Part shown: one piece after another, positions 1 to 5,286 of the stretch
Position numbering within the stretch: the first letter of the stretch is position 1
How the letters are laid out: each line of letters begins with the position of its first letter
From: Alphaproteobacteria bacterium
GTDB taxonomy: Bacteria > Pseudomonadota > Alphaproteobacteria > Rickettsiales > Rickettsiaceae
NCBI GenBank assembly: GCA_020630305.1
Contig: JAHDBQ010000052.1
Location: 1-6,425 of the forward strand
Reading direction: 5' to 3'
DNA: 6,425 nucleotides
Notes under the pieces: generated by a model
Databases searched by the model: none
The model's input: the letters and a program-made list of their open reading frames with translations, nothing else
Told to the model about the DNA's origin: nothing
Program-made: the position numbers and the translations under genes

Positions 1-500
1 GTCTTGATGGGCTGGCTATTGGCTGTTTCATGATTGCGCTGAGTGCTTTTGCGATTATTGCTTATATGGTTGGTAACGTTATTTATGCAGATTACCTGCA
101 AGTATCTTATATTGCTGGAGTAGGGGAGCTCACTATTTTCTGCGCAGCGCTAATTGGCAGTAGCCTGGGTTTTCTGTGGTATAATGCGCACCCAGCTGAA
201 GTTTTTATGGGAGACACGGGGAGTTTATCACTTGGTGGTGCTCTTGGGGTAATTAGCGTGATAACTAAACACGAAATAGTACTTAGTATAATTGGTGGAG
301 TATTTGTAATGGAAGCCCTTTCAGTGATTTTACAAGTATTATATTACAAAAAAACTGGAGGAAAAAGAATTTTCCTAATGGCGCCGCTGCATCATCATTT
401 TGAAAAGAAAGGCTGGACTGAATCTAAGGTTATAATAAGGTTCTGGATCTTAGCGATTATATTTGCGCTTATAGGTCTTTCTTCATTGAAGCTGAGATAA
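1..500 (+). CDS. mraY: MraY, phospho-N-acetylmuramoyl-pentapeptide-transferase (3' part)
   Basis: Integral inner-membrane enzyme that transfers phospho-MurNAc-pentapeptide from UDP to undecaprenyl phosphate, making lipid I for peptidoglycan. The reading frame enters from the left edge (first full codon at base 3) and opens with LDGLAIG, the end of the family motif NLTDGLDGLAIG, so the ATG at base 30 is internal and not the start. About 165 residues are present, roughly the last 45% of a ~360-residue protein. Visible signatures are [19 protein letters not shown], which carries the catalytic Asp of the family, and [12 protein letters not shown], the His-triad cytoplasmic loop. About five hydrophobic membrane spans alternate with these loops, the last one just before the stop. 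The upstream DDxxD aspartates lie outside the window. The next gene starts 3 bases after the stop, so cotranscription is likely. Identification is very secure. Confidence 0.97.
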   Translation, partial: LDGLAIGCFMIALSAFAIIAYMVGNVIYADYLQVSYIAGVGELTIFCAALIGSSLGFLWYNAHPAEVFMGDTGSLSLGGALGVISVITKHEIVLSIIGGVFVMEALSVILQVLYYKKTGGKRIFLMAPLHHHFEKKGWTESKVIIRFWILAIIFALIGLSSLKLR

Positions 501-503
501 ACC

Positions 504-1181
504 ATGCTCGGAAATAATCCTAAAAGAGGGCCTGAGAAGGGTGATGGCAGCTGGCTTTATGTAAAGAGTATCTTCAAAACTATTCAAGGTGAAGGCCCAA
601 ATGCTGGCACGCCTGCTATATTCATAAGGCTTGGCGGCTGCAATCTAGCTTGTAGTTTCTGCGATACTGATTTCGAAGATTTCGATAAAGTGCAAACTCA
701 GGAGCTCGTTAATAGAGTTAAGAATGATAGCCTGAATAGCAAAAGAGAAAAGTCGGTAAATCTTGTGGTAATTACAGGTGGTGAGCCACTGCGTCAGGAG
801 ATCTCTTTCCTTTGTAAGAAGCTTCTAGAGCGCGGCTTTGAAGTTCAAATAGAAACAAACGGAACCCTTTTTAGGGAATTGCCGAAGGAGGTGCAAATTA
901 TCTGCTCCCCAAAGGTATCCGGGGGCAAGTATATATCCGTTAGAGAAGATTTGTTAAAGAGAATCAATGCTTTTAAGTTCTTGATTTCCACTAATATTAC
1001 CGAGTATAGCCAGGTTCCAAATCTTGGCCAGGATAAGTATAATATACCAGTATATGTCCAGGCAATGGATGAATATGATTCAAAAAAAAACGCTAAAAAC
1101 AAGCAAAAAACAGTTGAGATAGCAATCGAAAATGGTTATCGTTTATCTTATCAAATTCACAAAGAACTAGGGATAGAGTAA
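504..1181 (+). CDS. queE: QueE, 7-carboxy-7-deazaguanine synthase
   Basis: Radical SAM enzyme that converts 6-carboxytetrahydropterin to 7-carboxy-7-deazaguanine on the way to preQ0 and queuosine in tRNA wobble positions. The 225 residues match the family size. The N-terminal part has the substrate-side motif IFKTIQGEGPNAGTPAIFIRL, written here in two pieces: IFKTIQGEGP (23-32) and NAGTPAIFIRL (33-43). The iron-sulfur cluster motif is CNLACSFC (Cys46, Cys50, Cys53), followed by DTDF. The SAM-binding TGGEP motif is at 91-95, SPK at 135-137, and a C-terminal LSYQIHKELG close to the family ending. The start at 504 is the only ATG well placed before these motifs; no strong Shine-Dalgarno is visible, as expected if translation is coupled to mraY 3 bases upstream. 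Other queuosine genes (queC, queD, queF) are not seen here. Confidence 0.95.
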   Translation: MLGNNPKRGPEKGDGSWLYVKSIFKTIQGEGPNAGTPAIFIRLGGCNLACSFCDTDFEDFDKVQTQELVNRVKNDSLNSKREKSVNLVVITGGEPLRQEISFLCKKLLERGFEVQIETNGTLFRELPKEVQIICSPKVSGGKYISVREDLLKRINAFKFLISTNITEYSQVPNLGQDKYNIPVYVQAMDEYDSKKNAKNKQKTVEIAIENGYRLSYQIHKELGIE

Positions 1182-1183
1182 TT

Positions 1184-1216
1184 ATGAAAAAAGCAGCGAT
1201 CTTTATTTGTAGATAA
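1184..1216 (+). other. 10-codon ORF directly after queE, possible gene-start remnant
   Basis: ATG two bases after the queE stop opens MKKAAIFICR and then a stop. The spacing resembles a cotranscribed next gene, and the MKKA-hydrophobic start is like that of many cytosolic nucleotide-binding proteins (QueC among them), but it is far too short to identify. No frame continues it convincingly through the 112 bases to dut. It may be a relic or chance. Confidence 0.15.
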
Positions 1217-1314
1217 TCGTGTTTAAGCTGGTAGTATTTTTAAAAAAAGCAAAAAATGTAAAGACATGATATAAAAAAGGATCTATTATGTTTGAAGTAA
1301 ATATCTATAACATT

Positions 1315-1320
1315 AGGAGA
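1315..1320 (+). promoter_or_regulatory. Ribosome binding site of dut
   Basis: AGGAGA lies 8 bases before the ATG at 1329. It is the clearest Shine-Dalgarno sequence in the window. It fixes the dut start in the frame of motif 1, not at the ATG at 1387 that opens the longer downstream frame. Confidence 0.8.
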
Positions 1321-1328
1321 TTAATTTT

Positions 1329-1770
1329 ATGTCAAAAGTTTTTATTAAGAAATTAGAGGGCGCTGAGGATCTGCCTGTTCCTCAGTATGCTACAAAACAG
1401 AGTGCAGGTATGGATCTTTCTGCTGCAATTACAGAAGATGGAAAGCCCGGGTGACGTAAAAATAATAGGCACTGGTGTTTCTATGGCCTTACCAGCTGGA
1501 ATGGAAGCGCAAGTAAGACCTCGCTCTGGTCTAGCTGCTAAGCATGGTATTACTGTTCTAAATTCTCCTGGCACTGTAGATGCAGACTATAGAGGAGAGT
1601 TTAAAGTTATTCTTATAAATCACAGTAAAGAGTCCTTTATTGTAACTCGCGGCATGCGGATTGCTCAGGTCGTTTTTGCAAAATATGAACAAGTAAGCTT
1701 CGAAGAAGTTGAATCGCTCGATGAAACAGAGCGAGGTGTGGGTGGATTTGGGTCTACAGGTTTAAAATAA
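1329..1770 (+). pseudogene. dut: dUTPase (dut), complete but split by a +1 frameshift
   Basis: Homotrimeric dUTP diphosphatase, which makes dUMP for thymidylate and keeps uracil out of DNA. Translation from the ATG at 1329 gives 41 codons ([20 protein letters not shown]...), including motif 1 AGMDLSA (26-32), and stops at TGA 1452-1454. The rest lies in the next frame, open to the TAA at 1768-1770: PRSGL (motif 2), [13 protein letters not shown] (motif 3, catalytic Asp in VDADY), RIAQ (motif 4) and GFGSTG (motif 5). Joining the frames near 1446-1452 (...ITEDGK + [10 protein letters not shown]...) restores a 146-residue protein, close to the usual ~148-152 and about two residues short in the motif 1-2 loop. 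The junction AAGCCCGGGTGAC fits one inserted C or G, or a small deletion. It could be a sequencing error, a real mutation or, less likely, recoding. Downstream ATGs (1387, 1438) lack a ribosome site and would drop motif 1. Family identity is secure; its working state is not. Confidence 0.93.
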
Positions 1771-2177
1771 ATATTTCAAAATAATTTTGTTTTGGTACTT
1801 TCAAGGCGAATTAATATATAATTAAACACCATGATATTAATGGTGTTTATACAAAATAATTTATGATTTAGATATTATGTTTTTTCTCTTGAATGCTTAT
1901 CCATTAAAGGGGAAAAATGTAATTAGACCAATTGTAAAAGATAAAGTAAAAATGCCGTCAATCTTATGGTAAGTTACTATACTATACATCGAGCTTGAAG
2001 GTCAATCCTAGTTCATACGCAATCTTATAGAAAGAGGATATTTTAATAGCTCTAAAGCATATTAAAAGCTGCTAGTATACTTGAATTCCGTAAACCGATA
2101 GCGGCAAGAATCGTGCCAGGCAGTTGTGAATTTTTTAGAGTCTTAAAAAATCAACACCCCAAGGCTCAATGTTTAAG
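1771..2177. other. Gene-free stretch after dut, possible degraded small gene
   Basis: No frame longer than about 31 codons is open here on either strand. A hairpin follows dut at 1823-1849. Two AT-only inverted repeats are visible: 2041-2048 with 2060-2067, and 2130-2137 with 2144-2151; the second lies 27 bases past the lipoprotein gene stop. On the minus strand, from about 2133 to 2055, one frame reads SQLPGTILAAIGLRNSS then ILAAFNML, and a different frame at about 2022-1984 reads KIAYELGLTFKLDV before a stop. The latter is loosely like the end of an Xre/HigA-type helix-turn-helix antitoxin. This is suggestive of a decayed small gene but is not a firm identification. Confidence 0.25.
1823..1849 (+). 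terminator. Hairpin after dut, possible terminator
   Basis: TAAACACCAT (1823-1832) and ATGGTGTTTA (1840-1849) form a perfect 10-bp stem with a 7-base loop, 52 bases after the dut stop. There is no clean T tract on the plus strand afterwards, so it may instead be a 3'-end stabiliser or a protein site. Confidence 0.4.
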
Positions 2178-3323
2178 CTAGTCTTTCTTTTCTTCTTTAG
2201 CGTCTAATATAAGCCTGTAAGCATAGCCGTTCTGCCCTTTGAATCTTTGCATAATGTCATATTTGCGGGTTGCAATTGTGTCTGCAAAGCTAATATTTCC
2301 AGAAACTCCCTTGAATCCTCTTGTGGAATTTAGCCTCTCGGTAAATATCTGCTTGTTATACTCGTCGCCCATTGCACTGCTTGCAAGCTTACCAGCATCA
2401 TATGCCACAGCATGTAGGAAACTAACCTGATTAATGCCAAGCTTCTTAGCGGAATTTGGAATATTACTTCTATATAAATTCGCAGATCCAGTAAAAGTAA
2501 CTAGGGCAGGGTTTTGCGTAAGCACATTAACACGGCCATCGCCTGCTATCAAGGCTTTTTTATCTAGGTCAAACTGTACAGCTTCATTTAAGACTTTTGC
2601 AGTTGTCTTAGGGTCGTCCGCCATTATTATTACTGGCTTATGACCTATCTGATCTAGATTTAAAGCGTCTGCTATATTTGCAGCAGTTTTTACTGATTGC
2701 CTAATAGATTCAGGATTGTTTTTATAGAAAATTACTTTAGCTAGCGATCCACTTTTTCTTTCTACCGCGCTTTGAACTATTCTAACTACTGTTTTTGCGT
2801 AATGCCCTTCTGGCATTAACGTAATGTAATGATAGTAATTATTATTCAAAAGCTCATTGGTAATTAGCTGCATTTGGCGCATTGGCGCATGACCAGTTAC
2901 ATAAACACCTGTATCTGCTAGAGCTGGATTGTTGGACAAAGATAGCAGTACTATTCCTTTTTCTTTAGCTCTGAAGCTTAGAGCCTTAACTGATGCTGAA
3001 TATAATGGTCCAATTACGATGTCTGTATCTGATTCTAGAATCTTCTTAATAGAGTCTTGCAAGATCTCAGGAGCACCAGAATCATAGGTGCTAACTTTAA
3101 TTTTGCTGTTTGCTCCATGCGCAAGACCCATTTTTACCATAGATACTAGCTCTTTACCAAGCTCACCTTCTGGCCCACTGATGGGCAGCAATATGGCTAC
3201 ATTTGGTATTTTTGTTGGTGTCTCTTGGGTATTTGAGATCATCTTTGTTTCGTTACACGCGCTTATTGCGAATAAAATAATAAAATAAGTAATGAATTTT
3301 TGTAATTTTTCAGCTATATTCAT
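2178..3323 (-). CDS. LpoA/LppC-like lipoprotein, penicillin-binding protein activator family
   Basis: Predicted lipoprotein of 381 residues. It starts with a charged region (MNIAEKLQK), a hydrophobic stretch (FITYFIILFAI) and the lipobox ISAC, which puts the lipidated cysteine at Cys23. After a short linker (24-40) the rest reads as a type I periplasmic-binding-protein fold: NVAILLPISGPEGELGKEL (41-59), DIVIGPLYSASVKAL (101-115), GIVLLSLSNNPAL (123-135), and a late RGFKGVSGNISF (335-346), which resembles the 'GFxGxxGxxxF' ending of the family. Related proteins such as E. coli LpoA are anchored in the outer membrane and activate penicillin-binding proteins; E. coli LpoA also has an extra N-terminal TPR-like domain that is absent here. 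The divergent neighbour is rsmI, as in E. coli, which supports the family call. GAGAGA before the ATG is a plausible ribosome site. The activator function is inferred from family membership only. Confidence 0.82.
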   Translation of the reverse strand: MNIAEKLQKFITYFIILFAISACNETKMISNTQETPTKIPNVAILLPISGPEGELGKELVSMVKMGLAHGANSKIKVSTYDSGAPEILQDSIKKILESDTDIVIGPLYSASVKALSFRAKEKGIVLLSLSNNPALADTGVYVTGHAPMRQMQLITNELLNNNYYHYITLMPEGHYAKTVVRIVQSAVERKSGSLAKVIFYKNNPESIRQSVKTAANIADALNLDQIGHKPVIIMADDPKTTAKVLNEAVQFDLDKKALIAGDGRVNVLTQNPALVTFTGSANLYRSNIPNSAKKLGINQVSFLHAVAYDAGKLASSAMGDEYNKQIFTERLNSTRGFKGVSGNISFADTIATRKYDIMQRFKGQNGYAYRLILDAKEEKKD

Positions 3324-3365
3324 TGATTATTCTCTCTTTATATCAAATTAATTAAAAATATTAAA
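3324..3365. promoter_or_regulatory. 42-bp divergent control region, lpoA-like gene / rsmI
   Basis: The two start codons face away from each other across 42 AT-rich bases, so both promoters must lie here or overlap the coding ends. Towards the lipoprotein gene, TTTAAT and TATAAA are spaced by 17 bases, but in such AT-rich DNA this is weak and would leave a very short leader. No convincing promoter hexamers or Shine-Dalgarno are visible for rsmI. Confidence 0.4.
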
Positions 3366-4202
3366 ATGCATTTAAAACCAGGTTTATACATTGTTTCTAC
3401 GCCAATCGGCAATTTGTCTGACATCACCTTGCGCGCACTAGAGGCGCTAGATAAGTCAGATGTTATCTTCTGCGAGGATAGCAGAGTTTCAAATAAATTA
3501 CTAGAAAAACATGGAATTCGTGCATCTTTAAAGATATATAACGATAATAGTGGTGAAAAAACGCGACTATACATTAAACAGTTAGTGAGGGGGGGCAAGG
3601 TAGTGAGTCTAATTTCTGATGCAGGCACGCCTCTGATTTCTGATCCGGGCTATAAGCTGGTTAGTTATTTGAAGGAAGAGGGCGTTCATGTTGATGTTTT
3701 GCCTGGTCCTTGCGCTGCTATTGCTGCGCTGACTTTGTCAGGTCTTCCTACTAACTCGTTTATTTTTATTGGTTTTGTGCCAAAAACTGAAGGCGCTAAG
3801 AGAAGTTTTTTTCAACAATATAAAGATTTAAAACCAACTGTAATTTGCTATGAAACGGCCCCAAGATTAGTCAAAACTTTAGAAGCTTCCTTGGAAATTT
3901 TTGGCAATAGAAAAGCAAATGTTGCAAGAGAAATTACAAAAAAGTTTCAAGAATCGCAAAGTAATGAAATTTCTGAACTTATAGAATATTATTCAAAGAA
4001 TCCGCCAAAGGGCGAGATTGTTCTTAGTTTTGAAGGTATGATTGAATCTGATGTTAACGAGGATGCTATAAAGAAAGAAGCGAAGGATCTGCTGCAAACG
4101 GGTTTGCCCGCAAAAACAGTGACAGATCAGCTGCACTCCAAATATAAGGATAGTTTCAAAAGGAGTTTTTTGTATAAGCTGGTGAATAAAGAGAAAGAGT
4201 AG
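3366..4202 (+). CDS. rsmI: RsmI, 16S rRNA (cytidine-1402-2'-O)-methyltransferase
   Basis: SAM-dependent enzyme that methylates the ribose of C1402 in the decoding centre of 16S rRNA. The 278 residues match the tetrapyrrole-methylase-fold family of RsmI. Signatures in order: GLYIVSTPIGNLSDITLRAL (6-25), VIFCEDSRVSNKLLEKHGI (33-51), SLISDAGTPLISDPGYKLV (81-99), LPGPCAAIAALTLSGLP (112-128) followed by FIFIGFVP (132-139), YETAPRLVKTLE (162-173), VAREITKKFQE (186-196) and KGEIVL (215-220). The C-terminal ~50 residues are a basic helical tail usual for the family. The start is set by the near-N-terminal YIVSTPIGNL motif; no Shine-Dalgarno is seen. It is divergent from the LpoA-like gene and convergent with tsaB. 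Confidence 0.97.
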   Translation: MHLKPGLYIVSTPIGNLSDITLRALEALDKSDVIFCEDSRVSNKLLEKHGIRASLKIYNDNSGEKTRLYIKQLVRGGKVVSLISDAGTPLISDPGYKLVSYLKEEGVHVDVLPGPCAAIAALTLSGLPTNSFIFIGFVPKTEGAKRSFFQQYKDLKPTVICYETAPRLVKTLEASLEIFGNRKANVAREITKKFQESQSNEISELIEYYSKNPPKGEIVLSFEGMIESDVNEDAIKKEAKDLLQTGLPAKTVTDQLHSKYKDSFKRSFLYKLVNKEKE

Positions 4203-4253
4203 GGGCGTGATTCTTAAAATTGCGGGTATAATCTACTAAAAAGATAGCAGGGG

Positions 4254-4272
4254 TCCTAAAAAAATTTTAGGA
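4254..4272. repeat. Short perfect AT hairpin after rsmI
   Basis: TCCTAAAA (4254-4261) and TTTTAGGA (4265-4272) form a perfect 8-bp stem with an AAA loop, 52 bases past the rsmI stop. The right end continues as AGGATGACG (4269-4277), which is the near inverse of CGTCACCCT (4335-4343) at the start of the next palindrome. It may therefore be a worn end of the same repeat family and not a true terminator; no T tract follows it on the plus strand. Confidence 0.5.
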
Positions 4273-4335
4273 TGACGCAGGCGGTGCGGTTAAGTGTTTG
4301 GCTAAAATTAGAACTCATACGTTTAAACAAACTCC

Positions 4336-4430
4336 GTCACCCTGAACTTGGGTCCAGGGATCTCATTGTACTGGACGTAATACACTATGTTGAAAGCTTG
4401 TTAGAGATCCTGGGTCAATCTCAGGATAAC
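4336..4430. repeat. Imperfect palindromic intergenic repeat, about 95 bp
   Basis: The left arm 4336-4364 begins GTCACCCTGAACTTGG and ends CCAGGGATCTC; the right arm 4404-4430 begins GAGATCCTGGGTC and ends TCAGGATAAC. The right arm, reversed and complemented, matches the left with a few mismatches and a 2-base length difference, leaving a 39-base centre. The arm sequence (GTCATCCTGA...AGGATCTC type) resembles dispersed palindromic repeats common in alphaproteobacterial, including rickettsial, genomes. It encodes no transposase and would fold into a long hairpin as RNA or single-stranded DNA. The family name is inferred, not searched. Confidence 0.65.
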
Positions 4431-4490
4431 ATTTTTTGTTGTGAGGTATGGCGTTAAAATTAACACTAATACGGCTGAAATAAATCCCAT
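4401..4490 (-). other. 29-codon hydrophobic ORF, in frame behind tsaB
   Basis: An ATG at 4490-4488 opens a frame encoding MGFISAVLVLILTPYL and on to NVILRLTQDL before a stop. The frame is the same as that of tsaB, 18 bases past its stop and with no other stop between. The first half is a membrane-like segment ending in ILTP, faintly like the start of LysE/RhtB exporters (whose motif is LTPGP). The second half is the translated right arm of the palindromic repeat. No well-spaced ribosome site is present. It may be a gene remnant cut by the repeat, or chance. Confidence 0.2.
4404..4437 (+). terminator. Likely rsmI terminator made from the repeat right arm
   Basis: The right arm of the palindrome is followed directly by ATTTTTT (4431-4437). 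A strong GC-containing hairpin plus a T6 tract has the form of an intrinsic terminator for transcripts running out of rsmI, about 200 bases past its stop. The long 39-base loop region makes efficiency uncertain. Confidence 0.4.
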
Positions 4491-4508
4491 TCTCCCAGGT
4501 GCAAATGG

Positions 4509-5183
4509 TTATTTTTTAGGAGGTATAGCATCAGGCGGCCTTATATATAACGGCTCTATCGCCTTTATTTCTTTGCGTTTAATTTTTTTATCTGCTAGCC
4601 GCGCTATTTGCATTGCCTTAATTGCTGGGAATCTGGGCAGAACAGTTAGGTTATCAATGTTTTTTATCTCATCGTAAATTTCGGCAAGGCCGCTGCCAGA
4701 GCAGGCATTATTTCCAGGTAATGAGTTTATGATTTCTGCTGCTTCTTTATTGCCTACAAGCATCGGCTCATCAGCTTTGCCATTTTCGTTAAATATTTGT
4801 AAATATTGCTGCCCTCTATATGCATTAATGCAGATAATTCCTTTATTGTAAGATTTAATTTGCTGAGTTAATCTGTAATATGAAGCCTCAAAATTTGTAA
4901 TTGCTACTTCCTGCAAATTATCGCACGCATGCAGAATCGCTTTTGCAGCAGAAAGTCCTATCCTGATTCCTGTAAAGCTACCCGGGCCAGTGGTGACAGC
5001 AAGTTGGGTTAGGTCCTGATATTTCAGCTTTGCCTTTATAAGAGTTTCTTCGATAATTACCATAAGTCGCTCTGCTTGCATAGAGGGGCATTTTTCTTCG
5101 CTATAGGCGATTATGTCTTGCCCGAAAGATATTGCAGCGCTGCAGCAATTATTAGAAGTGTCAAAGCAAAGTATTTTATTCAT
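4509..5183 (-). CDS. tsaB: TsaB, tRNA threonylcarbamoyladenosine (t6A) synthesis protein
   Basis: Inactive ASKHA-fold partner that dimerises with TsaD and, with TsaE, places threonylcarbamoyl on A37 of ANN-decoding tRNAs in the cytoplasm. The 224 residues match the usual size. The start shows ILCFDTSNNCCSAAI (4-18), the family's strand 1-2 region, followed by the hallmark TTGPGSFTGIRIGLSAAKA (64-82). NAYRGQQYLQIF (120-131) corresponds to the DARRGEVY region, and the C-terminal PLYIRPPDA (211-219) is the typical ending. The start at 5183 gives the usual MxxILxxDTS beginning; no strong Shine-Dalgarno is visible. It is divergent from prs and convergent with rsmI. The companion genes tsaD, tsaE and rimI are not in the window. 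Confidence 0.95.
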   Translation of the reverse strand: MNKILCFDTSNNCCSAAISFGQDIIAYSEEKCPSMQAERLMVIIEETLIKAKLKYQDLTQLAVTTGPGSFTGIRIGLSAAKAILHACDNLQEVAITNFEASYYRLTQQIKSYNKGIICINAYRGQQYLQIFNENGKADEPMLVGNKEAAEIINSLPGNNACSGSGLAEIYDEIKNIDNLTVLPRFPAIKAMQIARLADKKIKRKEIKAIEPLYIRPPDAIPPKK

Positions 5184-5213
5184 AAAATTATCAGCTATTT
5201 TGCAAAGGATTAA

Positions 5214-5242
5214 TTGAAAAAATAAATATCAATATATATAAT
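5214..5242 (+). promoter_or_regulatory. Sigma-70 promoter of prs
   Basis: TTGAAA (5214-5219) and TATAAT (5237-5242) are spaced by exactly 17 bases, near consensus. Transcription would start around 5249, leaving a leader of about 38 bases to the preferred prs start at 5287. It lies in the 79-base gap upstream of the divergent tsaB. Confidence 0.75.
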
Positions 5243-5286
5243 GATCAACATATTAACCCATAATGCAAAAAATAAAAAGGTTTTTT

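Noticed and set aside
1877..1972. Plus-strand 31-codon ORF (MFFLLNAYPLKGKNV...) after dut
   Set aside because: No ribosome site, no recognisable family, and a length expected by chance in AT-rich DNA.
2239..3288. Three plus-strand open frames of 63-69 codons
   Set aside because: They are antisense to the lipoprotein gene, whose lipobox and binding-protein motifs define the coding strand.
4272..4457. Plus-strand 61-codon open frame after rsmI
   Set aside because: It runs straight across the palindromic repeat, has no ribosome site, and its product shows no family features.
4441..4677. Plus-strand 78-codon open frame
   Set aside because: Most of it is antisense to the secure tsaB gene and it has no recognisable motifs.
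5263..5286. Alternative upstream start of prs (adds MQKIKRFF)
   Set aside because: No ribosome site lies before it, whereas AAAAAGG sits 6 bases before the ATG at 5287, where the family-like N terminus begins.
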